DNA of 42,507 bases from Candidatus Omnitrophota bacterium (GTDB lineage Bacteria > Omnitrophota > Gorgyraeia > B26-G9). The position numbers were made by a program, and so were the translations under genes. Of the stretch, positions 33,801 to 41,237 are shown piece by piece (positions within the stretch are counted from its first letter, which is position 1; each line of letters starts with the position of its first letter). Under the pieces are notes generated by a model. That model saw only the letters and a program-made list of their open reading frames with translations. It made no database searches and had not been told where the DNA came from. The DNA is taken from positions 1 through 42,507 of the forward strand of contig JAHITE010000095.1 of the NCBI GenBank assembly GCA_018817585.1, written 5' to 3'.

Positions 33801-33983
33801 TTCAATTTCTACAGGAGGGATTCCCCCTCTGACATTGATAAAGATAGTAACATTACCAAAACTGGTATTGGGCATAAGTTCTACAGGAAGCTTGGTAAGC
33901 GATACCCATCCCAGGATTAAAGCAGCTACAAAAATCATGGAAATTGTTATCGGGCGATTTACAGAGTAGCGGGGCAGACTCAT
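30825..33983 (-). CDS. RND efflux pump, inner-membrane subunit (second of two)
   Basis: Proton- or sodium-driven export pump of the HAE-1/AcrB superfamily, 1052 residues, with twelve predicted helices and two large periplasmic loops. It begins SLPRYSVNRPITISMIF. Helix 4 has LVDNAIVVLDNI, where AcrB has two consecutive Asp; the second is Asn here. Helix 10 has VVNNAIILID, with Asn at the AcrB Lys940 position. RLRPIMMTS in helix 11 is kept. A charged segment (about 490-530) joins the two halves. The C-terminus is basic and short, without the extra domain of its neighbour. It starts six bases after that gene. Two unlike pumps in a row suggest a hetero-oligomer like MdtBC. Confidence 0.93.
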   Translation of the reverse strand: MSLPRYSVNRPITISMIFVAALILGWVSLTKLPVELMPNTSFGNVTIFINVRGGIPPVEIEERITRIVEDAVSTASHIRSIESTSEEASATIVIKFEPGTNMDFAALEVREKFARVKNELPEEIEKPVIAKYEYSDVPVMILAMTGGNRYTPEMLGKIVDESLKTRLERINGVADVEVGGRRERKILVEIDQAKLDAYNMPINKVINVLGSNNLNLLAGDIEKSDDKFLIRIIGEFTDVRTIENIGIAASQTGIIIRLKELAKVKDSYLESTSYARTNLAPTVSIYVQKESMANTLKMTAGILKELECFKKDENLGERGIRLIPVYNQGDFISKAIKDVQSSLIFGGFLAICVLWIFLRDIGSTFTVGIAIPTAIICTFIMMFFQNLTLNIMTLSGLALGSGMLVDNAIVVLDNISKKRSMGMDRRESSIVGAEEMWLAIFASTLTTIIVFLPFIFVNKEIRLMYEGLAMTIVYALLASLFVAVTLVPVLSTTLGQRKTEKEKETEEKQKQWFSEVSHQGKKDKSKINKFLNVLQTAYRKGLGRALRFRLYLVVAVFCLFGIAFFVFSEKLGMEFLGKTEENEFTIFIELPTGAKLDISDQVVAEVEKILATVSEVKTVSSRIKPWSNRVFVKLVPLSQRERSNKEVIDDLREKVKEIPNAFIYFEEPQSMAAKELHIEIYGYDYNTLREIAVNISKRIGQIPGFVDVKIRMREKRPELLAVVDKAKAAKWGLTVSKISDTIHAKMRGLVATRFHSESKQVETIARLRKEDRKTFDDVHKLSIVGDEGNLVFFEQVADFRPGEGPTEIWRKNKQRMIEVSATMSKYDLSKSVEIIKEDFKGMKLPKNYYYRFGGDYEKMIKGKSELIFVMWVTLALIYMVLASLFASYLQPLVILSSVPLSLIGVTLALWVFKKPKSVSVFIGVIMLAGIVVNNAIILIDRINYFTRNRNVNRFRAAMLAGMDRLRPIMMTSFTTLFGLLPMALDRTEGAGLWSPLAITVLGGLSVSTILTLFVVPSIYLLFTDIPLLFKPKKKKSYDFDWKGFEEVPDLPK

Positions 33984-33989
33984 TCTCGT

Positions 33990-36900
33990 CTAATTCTCCT
34001 CTTTCAATCTATATACTTTATGCGGTCCTTCGCCGGAAGAGATTAATATATTCATGGCAACTAATTCTGCCAATTCTTTGTCAGCAACAGGTAAAGTAAC
34101 TCTAAATTTAACTACATACTCTAATCGAGTGATTTTACCAGCGTATTTAATCAAATCAACTAATTGTTCCTGGCGAATAGTTAGTTTAGGTTTTTCCGTA
34201 AAGGATTCAAGATCTGACGACTGAGAATCGTCAGATTCATCTTTCTGTTTAGACTCAGCAATATCTGATTGCGCCAAATATGCGTCAGAACCTGGATAAT
34301 TGTCAGTTGTTGCCATATGCCCCAAGTCATCAGCATGATTATCTGGCAGCCCTGATGACAAATGGCTTAGATCAATTTCTTCAATCATGATCTGTTTAGG
34401 ATTAATAAGCAACTGTTCTTCATCATTTTCTCTGCTGGCCTTAAAGATTTTCTCAAACCATTCTTTTATAGTTTCCAATAAGATATAAACACAGGGAACA
34501 ATAAACAGGGTCAGAAAAGAAGCTGTGGTTAAACCACCCATTACAGTTCTGGCCATAGGCGCCCTTAATTCAGATCCCTCACCCAAAGCAAAAGCCAACG
34601 GCATTAAACCAAAAATCGTGGTTAAAGAAGTCATTAATATCGGACGCGCCCTGACTTTACTTGATTGAATCGCGGCTTCAAAAATTCCCAACCCCTGTTT
34701 TCTGGCAAGATTAATAAAATCAATCAAGAGAATTCCATTATTAACAACAATTCCGCCCAGCATGATAAACCCTAAAGCCACCACAACGCTAAGCGGAGTA
34801 TGCGTAAAATAAAGCACCCAGCTTACCCCGATTAATGATAAGGGCACAGTAAACATAATAATAAACGGCTGGATTAATGATTCAAATTCCGATGCCATGA
34901 TCATATAAACCAGAAGCAATGCGAGAATAAGCGCGAACCGCATACTTTTAAAAGACTCTTCCATTTCCTTATTTTCTCCACCCAGCTCAATAGCATAATT
35001 AGCCGGCAGCTCCATTTTTACATTTTCAATAATTCCTTCCACATCTTTAACAATTTCATTTAAACCCCGCTTATAAATATTCGCGCTAACAAAAACCACT
35101 CGTTGTTTACTCTCCCGTTTAATTTCCGTAGGCCCAAGCCCCCGAGTTAAATAAGCTACTTGTTCCAGAAATATATTCATTCCCAAAGGAGAGAAGACAA
35201 ACAGTTTACTAATTTTATTATAATCTTTACTATCTTCCTTTCTTAACCGAACACGAATATCTATTTCGCGTCCTTCCTCTTTATACTTAGAGGCAACATA
35301 ACCTCTGATTGCTGCCTGCGCGATCGAAGATATTTGATTTACACTAAGCTGGTACAAAGCTGCTCGATCTTTTCGAACAATGATCTTGATTTCCGGACTA
35401 GGAGGGCTCAGACTATCTTTTATCCCATAAACTCCCTCAACTTTTTCCAACTGTTTTTCGATTTCTTTAGCAGTCGGGATAAGAATCCCTTCCAAATCAA
35501 ATCCGCGGAGAATAATTACCAAAGGAGCACTTCCGGCAAAAGCTGATTTAAATACACTTTCCTGTAATATATATTCAATATGCGCATCCTGCAAATCCAC
35601 TGTTTCCAGTTGGTTTTTTATCTGTTGAATCAATTCTCCGGTCGCGATATTAGAGATATCATCCCTTACCTGTTTAGCTTTAAATAAACTCATTATTCCT
35701 CTATCCGGACGGGAATTAAGATTAGCGATAATATTAGCCTGATTAGATCCCAAGACCTCGACTGCTCCTGTTTTTTTTGCCTCTTTGCTCGAACCAATAT
35801 TTACAGTTACGTCTTTTATCGCCTGAAAGCTAAGCACAGTATCTTCGACTCTCCTGACAACAGCATCAGTGGCATGCAGATTAGTCCCCGCCGGCATAGT
35901 TAACTTTATCACAAACTGCCTTTGATCTAGTTTCGGCATAAATTCACGATCCAAAGATAAAAGCAGTTTTAAACTCAGAAAAGCAACTAACAGCGTTACC
36001 ACAATTATGCTAATAACCACAATGTAAGGAAATATACCTTTATACTGTTTTCCGCCTTTGCGTTTTTGCATTTCAATAATTTTATTTTCATCTGTGCCTA
36101 ATGATATTTTGCCTATTTTCCCTCTTGCCATGAACATCGGAGTTAAACTCATCGCGGTTATAACCGAAGCAACCAAAGAAAAAGTAACTGTTAATGCGAG
36201 TTCTTTAAATAACTGACCGGCAATACCGACAACAAACACTAAAGGCAAAAATACAGCGACTGTCGTTAGTGTCGATCCGATAATCGCGCTAAACACCTCA
36301 TTAGACGCTTCCATTGCTGCTGTTCGCGAATCTTTTTTCATTTGATGATGTCGATAAATATTTTCAATAACAACAATTCCGTTATCAACAAGCATCCCCA
36401 CTCCCAGAGCCAGACCGCCTAATGACATCATATTCAAAGACAATTTATTAAAAAACATTAAAATAAAAGTAAACAGAATCGCGATTGGAATCCCTAAGGT
36501 AACCACAATAGCGCTGCGCAAATTCTTTAAGAATATTAAAAGAATGAAAAACGCGAGAAATCCTCCTTGCAAAGCATTATCCCGCAATTCATTAATTGAC
36601 TGACTGATAAACACTGACTGATCATAAACAACTTTTATTTTAACTTCTTCCGGTAAAGTTTGTTTTAATAATGCCAACTTTTCATAAATTTTCAAATTTA
36701 CGGCCAAAGTATTAGAGTCAGCCTGCTTTTGCACACTCAACGAAATATTGTCCAAACCATTATACCGCGAAACACTGTCCTGCTCTTTTAGCGTATCTTT
36801 AACTTCCCCTAATTGGCGCAGATAAATAACTCTTTTTTGTCTTTCTTTTTCTTCCGAACTAATTTGCTCAGGATTCCGTCTTTCTTCCTCATCAGTTTTA

Positions 36901-37652
36901 TCTTCAATCAGCAAAGGCACTTCATACATTTCGCTAACTTTTGTAAATTCACCGATTGTCCTGATCAAATATTCATAAAAACTCGTTTCTATTGTTCCCG
37001 CCGGGTAATTTAAATTAGCTTGTTTAATTAACTCAATTACATCCATTATCGAAACATTAAACGCCCGCAAACGCTGCTGATTAAGCTCTACAACAATTTC
37101 TCTTTCCCTGCCACCAGTCATAACAACTTGAGCAACACCATCTATTTTTTCAACTTCATCTTTAATAACCCGGCGGGAAATTTCTCTTAATTCATAAGGC
37201 GATAGAACTTCTCCCTCACTGGTAACACTTAAAATCATGATCGGAGTATCAAAAGGATTAAATTTCATTACTATTGGTTCATCGCAATCACGCGGCAGTT
37301 TTTCTTTAATCAAATCAACTTTTTCCCGGACATTTAAACCCGCGAAATCCATATTAGTATTCCAATTGAATTCACAGATAACAATACTACTGCCTTCCCT
37401 TGAAGTCGAACTAACTTTTCGAATATTAGCCGCGGCACTGACCGATTCCTCAATCGGCCGGGTAATTAATGCCTCTATTTCTTCGGGAGCGGCATTTTCA
37501 TAAGAAGTAACTACTGTTATCTGCGGATAAGTAATCGGCGGAAAAAGCTCTTGGGAAAGACGGCTCCAAGAGATTACTCCTAGAAGAATAACTCCAGCAG
37601 TAAACATTAGAATTGTTACTGGTTTTTTAACTGAAAATTCTGGAAGACTCAT
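33990..37652 (-). CDS. RND efflux pump with a C-terminal winged-helix-like domain
   Basis: AcrB-type pump of 1220 residues, about 170 longer than usual. Residues 1-1066 are the pump: MSLPEFSVKKPVTILMF at the start, LVDNGIVVIENI in helix 4, VVNNGILLID in helix 10 and RARPILMTS in helix 11. A charged insertion (about 250-274) lies in the porter region. After the last helix comes an acidic, Ser/Asp-rich linker (1067-1155). Residues 1156-1220 then read like a winged helix: LTIRQEQLVDLIKYAGKIT, LEYVVKFRV, ADKELAELVAMNIL, and a wing SGEGPHKVYRL. The pattern resembles the wHTH found at the ends of some Fic and RecG-like regulators. By topology it would lie in the cytoplasm. The frame is continuous. 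Confidence 0.9.
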   Translation of the reverse strand: MSLPEFSVKKPVTILMFTAGVILLGVISWSRLSQELFPPITYPQITVVTSYENAAPEEIEALITRPIEESVSAAANIRKVSSTSREGSSIVICEFNWNTNMDFAGLNVREKVDLIKEKLPRDCDEPIVMKFNPFDTPIMILSVTSEGEVLSPYELREISRRVIKDEVEKIDGVAQVVMTGGREREIVVELNQQRLRAFNVSIMDVIELIKQANLNYPAGTIETSFYEYLIRTIGEFTKVSEMYEVPLLIEDKTDEEERRNPEQISSEEKERQKRVIYLRQLGEVKDTLKEQDSVSRYNGLDNISLSVQKQADSNTLAVNLKIYEKLALLKQTLPEEVKIKVVYDQSVFISQSINELRDNALQGGFLAFFILLIFLKNLRSAIVVTLGIPIAILFTFILMFFNKLSLNMMSLGGLALGVGMLVDNGIVVIENIYRHHQMKKDSRTAAMEASNEVFSAIIGSTLTTVAVFLPLVFVVGIAGQLFKELALTVTFSLVASVITAMSLTPMFMARGKIGKISLGTDENKIIEMQKRKGGKQYKGIFPYIVVISIIVVTLLVAFLSLKLLLSLDREFMPKLDQRQFVIKLTMPAGTNLHATDAVVRRVEDTVLSFQAIKDVTVNIGSSKEAKKTGAVEVLGSNQANIIANLNSRPDRGIMSLFKAKQVRDDISNIATGELIQQIKNQLETVDLQDAHIEYILQESVFKSAFAGSAPLVIILRGFDLEGILIPTAKEIEKQLEKVEGVYGIKDSLSPPSPEIKIIVRKDRAALYQLSVNQISSIAQAAIRGYVASKYKEEGREIDIRVRLRKEDSKDYNKISKLFVFSPLGMNIFLEQVAYLTRGLGPTEIKRESKQRVVFVSANIYKRGLNEIVKDVEGIIENVKMELPANYAIELGGENKEMEESFKSMRFALILALLLVYMIMASEFESLIQPFIIMFTVPLSLIGVSWVLYFTHTPLSVVVALGFIMLGGIVVNNGILLIDFINLARKQGLGIFEAAIQSSKVRARPILMTSLTTIFGLMPLAFALGEGSELRAPMARTVMGGLTTASFLTLFIVPCVYILLETIKEWFEKIFKASRENDEEQLLINPKQIMIEEIDLSHLSSGLPDNHADDLGHMATTDNYPGSDAYLAQSDIAESKQKDESDDSQSSDLESFTEKPKLTIRQEQLVDLIKYAGKITRLEYVVKFRVTLPVADKELAELVAMNILISSGEGPHKVYRLKEEN

Positions 37653-37723
37653 AATTCATTCTTTATTGTTGGGACAGAAAACTCAAATAGTTTAGCATTT
37701 TAATCTTAAGTCAAGGTCAATCA

Positions 37724-38902
37724 TTACATTTCCCGAACCTGTATTTCGGTTATTTGAACCGGAGTTCCGGAAGTTAATTGTTCAACATTCGAAATCGCCA
37801 CCAGATCTCCCTCCTTTAACCCTCTGACTATTTCAACATAATCAGTCGATTCATATCCAGTTTCGACTAAACGTTCCTGCGCTGAGTTTGACGCTTCGTC
37901 AATAACATATACCATTGAGGCCTCTTGCAGCTTTTTTAAAGCAATCCGTGGAATACTAATTACCCCGGGTTTTTCAAATAAAATTATATCCGCGCGGGTA
38001 AACATTCCCGGCATCAATATCCGGCGCGAGTTGTCGATTTTGATCTCAACCGGCAAAGTACGTGTCTTGTCCGATAAAGCAGGATAGATATTATCAATAA
38101 TTCCGTCAAAAGGCAGATCCGGATAAGCGTCAACATAAACTCTGGCTAATTGGCCAATTTTTAATTTAGTAACATCTCGTTCAACAACACCAATCTCAGC
38201 AAAAACAGTATTCAAATCAACTACTTGGATTGCTTTTGGCGTATAAGGGGAAACCAATTCACCCACTTCTATATTACGTTCCCCGATTATACAGTCAGTA
38301 GGCGCGTACATTTCGGTTTTCTTTAATTCCTGTTTTGCTGATTCAATCTCAACCTCTGCTGCCTCCACCTGATGTTTCGCTGTCCCGGATTCTGCTTCAA
38401 CTTCCGAAAGCTTAAGTCTATTTATCGCTCCGATTTCAAACAGCTGCTGATGCAATTTAACTTTTTTTTCTGATTGCGATAAGCTAACCATTGCTGATTT
38501 TAATTTTGCCCGATTATAATCAATTTTTAGCAATGCTTCTTTTTGTTTTAACCTTGAGATCAATTGCCCTTCTTTGACCACATCTCCCTCGCGAAAATTA
38601 ATTAATTCTACAAGTCCGGCAACTTCAAAGTTAAGTTTGGTTGTTATAAGCGCTTTAATCGATCCCATTGTCGGCAAAACATCTTCAAAAGTAGCTCGGG
38701 AAATTTTATAAACCTTTATCGATAATCCACGTTTAATCGGAGTTCTCGGAACATCCCGATCGTTATCAAAAGACATTTCTCTTCTGATTTCATCTTCCTG
38801 CTGCTTATCCTTATTGAGCCAATTGCCTTTTTCAATACCCCACCAAACAATTCCGATTATGATTATCAGCACTGCAATAAAAATAAATGTAGATTTCCTC
38901 AT
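37724..38902 (-). CDS. RND membrane-fusion protein (periplasmic adaptor)
   Basis: Bridges the RND pumps and the outer-membrane factor. The 392-residue protein has an N-terminal membrane anchor (about 5-24) without a lipobox, then a charged linker, a barrel-sandwich half (GLVELINFREGDVVKEGQ), a coiled-coil hairpin (about 125-195), the second lipoyl half (MYAPTDCIIGERNIEVGELVSP), a beta-barrel, and a membrane-proximal domain. The ribosome binding site GGGAGG is strong. It lies 53 bp after the TolC gene and 71 bp before the first pump. That 71-bp gap contains a TTGACT word, so a secondary promoter is possible, but I found no convincing -10 box. Confidence 0.94.
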   Translation of the reverse strand: MRKSTFIFIAVLIIIIGIVWWGIEKGNWLNKDKQQEDEIRREMSFDNDRDVPRTPIKRGLSIKVYKISRATFEDVLPTMGSIKALITTKLNFEVAGLVELINFREGDVVKEGQLISRLKQKEALLKIDYNRAKLKSAMVSLSQSEKKVKLHQQLFEIGAINRLKLSEVEAESGTAKHQVEAAEVEIESAKQELKKTEMYAPTDCIIGERNIEVGELVSPYTPKAIQVVDLNTVFAEIGVVERDVTKLKIGQLARVYVDAYPDLPFDGIIDNIYPALSDKTRTLPVEIKIDNSRRILMPGMFTRADIILFEKPGVISIPRIALKKLQEASMVYVIDEASNSAQERLVETGYESTDYVEIVRGLKEGDLVAISNVEQLTSGTPVQITEIQVREM

Positions 38903-38955
38903 TTACAACCTCCCAAAAACTTCGATAAAATCAAATTAAGCCATCCTACTAAATA

Positions 38956-41088
38956 TTAGTGGAAATAATTTATAACTCCAATTGCCCGATTTAAACTAGC
39001 GATAGACAAATTAATACCAGCTAATGCCTGCTGCATATTTGAATTTGCTTCAACCAACTGCATCTCCGCGTCTATAATATCTGCTCCGCTTGCTTCATTC
39101 ATCCCTTTTCTCGTCTTAGCTATTTCCAGCTGTTTACGGCGGTAACCTATTTCATTAATCGCCAAAGACAATTGAACGCTGTATTTCTGATATGAATAAT
39201 ATGAATCTTCCGTTTCTTGGCGAATTTTATTTTTCATTTCTTCATAATCTTTTAAAGCTTGCTTTCTTGTGATCTGGGCTTCTTTACTTTTGGAAAAATG
39301 CGCTAAATTATCCCAAAAAGAGAATTTCGCGTTTAATGCCTGAGAGTCGACATTTGTATCAGTTTTCGTGACTTTAAACGGACTTACTTTGTCCTTTTTA
39401 TAGAAGGTTTCAACGGTATTGCCGCCTAAAAACCACTTAACTTTCCCCATAAGGGACCACTCCGTCGCAAGGTTCAAATCCCTTTGACTAAAAGATTCAC
39501 CGCTACGACCATAAGTACCGACTAAAGAAACATTCGGCAGTTCTTCACTTTTAATTATATCTTGAGAATATTTAGCTGCCTGCATGGTCTGTTCCATAAC
39601 CTTAATCTCTGCTCTATGCCTAAACGCTAATTCCCGACATTCGTCTAAATTAACATTGATTTTTTTTCTGCCTAGATGATAATCCAATTCATCTACATTA
39701 AGCGCTTCAGTAAACATTTCTTTTTCTAAAGCCAGCTTGGCCATAGCCATACCCCGCTCAGCATTAGCGACTTGAAAACATACCCGATTAAATGAGGCCT
39801 GGGCTCCCAATAATTCAGCAGGCGTAGCTGATTGAATAGCAAATTCTGCTAGAACTTCATCTAAAATCTTTGCTGTCCCGGTTTTTAGGCGAAGCATCAT
39901 GTCTAAAGTTATTTTTGACAAGACCATTTCATAATAAGCCTTGCTGACTTCAAACATTAAATCTTGTTTAACTCTATCGGTGTTACCTTTGGAGATTGTC
40001 AAACCTAGCTGTTCTTTTCTTAAAGTTGCCATTAATTTACCGCCGGTAAACAGCTGTTGTTCAGCCTGAACCCCATAAGAACGGCCGCGATAAGGCTCAG
40101 TTACAGTGTTTCCGTCAGATTCGTTCCACTCTCCGAGAAATGACGGATAAAAAGCCCGCCTAGCTTCACGGACACGCAGTTGGGCTAATTTTTCCTGTTC
40201 TTTAGCAATTTGTACTGGCAAATGAGCAGCCATAGCAATATTAATACAATCCTGATAACTAGTAACATTAGTGCCGGTATTCCGCTTGAGCATTGGTTTT
40301 ATTTCCGAAGGCATATTAATATCCTGATAAATATTTTTTTCAACCATCTGCGCCCTAGCCGACGGCAAAGTACTTAAATCTGTCTGAGATTGAAGTTTCT
40401 GCTGAACTTCCTGCATAACTGTGCCGGATTCAAAGCGTTCTTTAGCTTTATCTCTAACTTGAGATAGTTTTTCTTCACTTTCCTCCCTAATCAGCGCGAT
40501 TCTTTTTTTCTGAGTAAATTTTTCCAATTTTTCTCTTGCTTTTTTAGTCTCAAAATCTTTCGAAGCTTTAACTATTTTTATTTGTTCCGTAGGTTTTATT
40601 TCTTTTTCTCTTATAGCCAGATTCTCTTTTTGCGCAGGAGCACTGCCAGGCCAAATTTTCAGATCAATATATTGTCCATTAAATTGAGCATCCAGATCAT
40701 ATTTAAACTTTCGATCCAACTCAATAACAATACTCACTGATTCTTTAGGACTCATATTATAGTTTATTTTTTCCGCGACAATAACCTTCTTGATCCCCAA
40801 ATGATTAACCGGGATTTCTATCGGAATATTTTCATATTCTTTAAAAGTTACTCTAGAGCCAATAACATTGATTATTAGACGATAAGGACGTTCAGTTTCA
40901 TCAACAGTAAACAAAACCGGAGGGCGAGAATGTTCAAGATGAAGATCAAGGCCATAATTTGTTTTATTAATATTAAAGTTTTTTAATGAAGCAGGTTGTT
41001 CCGCCAGACAAAATGAGCAAAAAAACAAGACAAAGAAGCCAATAAAAATCAAGAAAACAGCAGTTTTTTTCAGGTCAGTTTGCAGCAT
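38956..41088 (-). CDS. TolC-type outer-membrane factor with an N-terminal AMIN-like domain
   Basis: Outer-membrane channel of the efflux system. The 710-residue protein is much longer than TolC (about 450-500). A signal peptide ends near residue 29 (FCLA/EQ). Residues 35-147 form a beta-rich module with YRLIINVIG and VSIVIELDRKFKYDL, in the style of the AMIN domain that localises amidases and PilQ, probably through peptidoglycan. Residues 150-265 are a charged helical, probably coiled-coil, stretch. Residues 275-710 carry the two outer-membrane-efflux repeats. I start at the ATG at 41088; the TTG three codons earlier sits too close to the AAGGA site. A strong promoter lies upstream. Confidence 0.9.
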   Translation of the reverse strand: MLQTDLKKTAVFLIFIGFFVLFFCSFCLAEQPASLKNFNINKTNYGLDLHLEHSRPPVLFTVDETERPYRLIINVIGSRVTFKEYENIPIEIPVNHLGIKKVIVAEKINYNMSPKESVSIVIELDRKFKYDLDAQFNGQYIDLKIWPGSAPAQKENLAIREKEIKPTEQIKIVKASKDFETKKAREKLEKFTQKKRIALIREESEEKLSQVRDKAKERFESGTVMQEVQQKLQSQTDLSTLPSARAQMVEKNIYQDINMPSEIKPMLKRNTGTNVTSYQDCINIAMAAHLPVQIAKEQEKLAQLRVREARRAFYPSFLGEWNESDGNTVTEPYRGRSYGVQAEQQLFTGGKLMATLRKEQLGLTISKGNTDRVKQDLMFEVSKAYYEMVLSKITLDMMLRLKTGTAKILDEVLAEFAIQSATPAELLGAQASFNRVCFQVANAERGMAMAKLALEKEMFTEALNVDELDYHLGRKKINVNLDECRELAFRHRAEIKVMEQTMQAAKYSQDIIKSEELPNVSLVGTYGRSGESFSQRDLNLATEWSLMGKVKWFLGGNTVETFYKKDKVSPFKVTKTDTNVDSQALNAKFSFWDNLAHFSKSKEAQITRKQALKDYEEMKNKIRQETEDSYYSYQKYSVQLSLAINEIGYRRKQLEIAKTRKGMNEASGADIIDAEMQLVEANSNMQQALAGINLSIASLNRAIGVINYFH

Positions 41089-41148
41089 CTCACGCAATTC
41101 CTTTTGCTAAGATAAGTATACTCTAATTAAAATATTTTTTATGTACTT

Positions 41149-41178
41149 ATTATATTGTTTTTACATAGGTTATGTCAA
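41149..41178 (-). promoter_or_regulatory. Strong sigma70-type promoter of the efflux operon
   Basis: Minus-strand TTGACA (41173-41178) and TATAAT (41149-41154) both match consensus perfectly and are 18 bases apart. The start would be near 41142, giving a leader of about 54 bases before the TolC-type gene. Because the promoter is this strong, expression is likely to need a repressor. Confidence 0.8.
41163..41175. promoter_or_regulatory. Operator-like dyad overlapping the -35 box
   Basis: ACATA-GGT-TATGT is a perfect inverted repeat of five base pairs with a three-base spacer. It overlaps the last three bases of the -35 box and enters the promoter spacer, the classical position for a repressor site. 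A second perfect palindrome, AGTATACT (41115-41122), lies in the leader. Which protein binds, if any, is unknown. Confidence 0.45.
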
Positions 41179-41208
41179 TGGAAAATTAATTTTAAATATT
41201 CAGACAGC

Positions 41209-41237
41209 AAAAACCCCTATGGCCTTTACTTCAGGGG
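41209..41237 (-). terminator. Intrinsic terminator after the SGNH-hydrolase gene
   Basis: On the minus strand, CCCCT (41233-41237) pairs with AGGGG (41214-41218) across a 14-base loop, followed by TTTTT. The stem begins inside the last codons of the SGNH-hydrolase gene, so stop codon and terminator overlap. The stem is short, so efficiency is uncertain. Confidence 0.55.

Noticed and set aside
33993..34454. C-terminal tail of the first RND pump as a frameshifted fusion with a separate regulator gene
   Set aside because: The frame is continuous, no internal ribosome binding site or start codon was evident at the domain boundary, and the linker is a typical disordered acidic spacer. Assembly error cannot be fully excluded without reads.
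37653..37723. Internal promoter before the first RND pump
   Set aside because: A TTGACT word is present, but no acceptable -10 box lies at 16-18 bases, so I did not list it.
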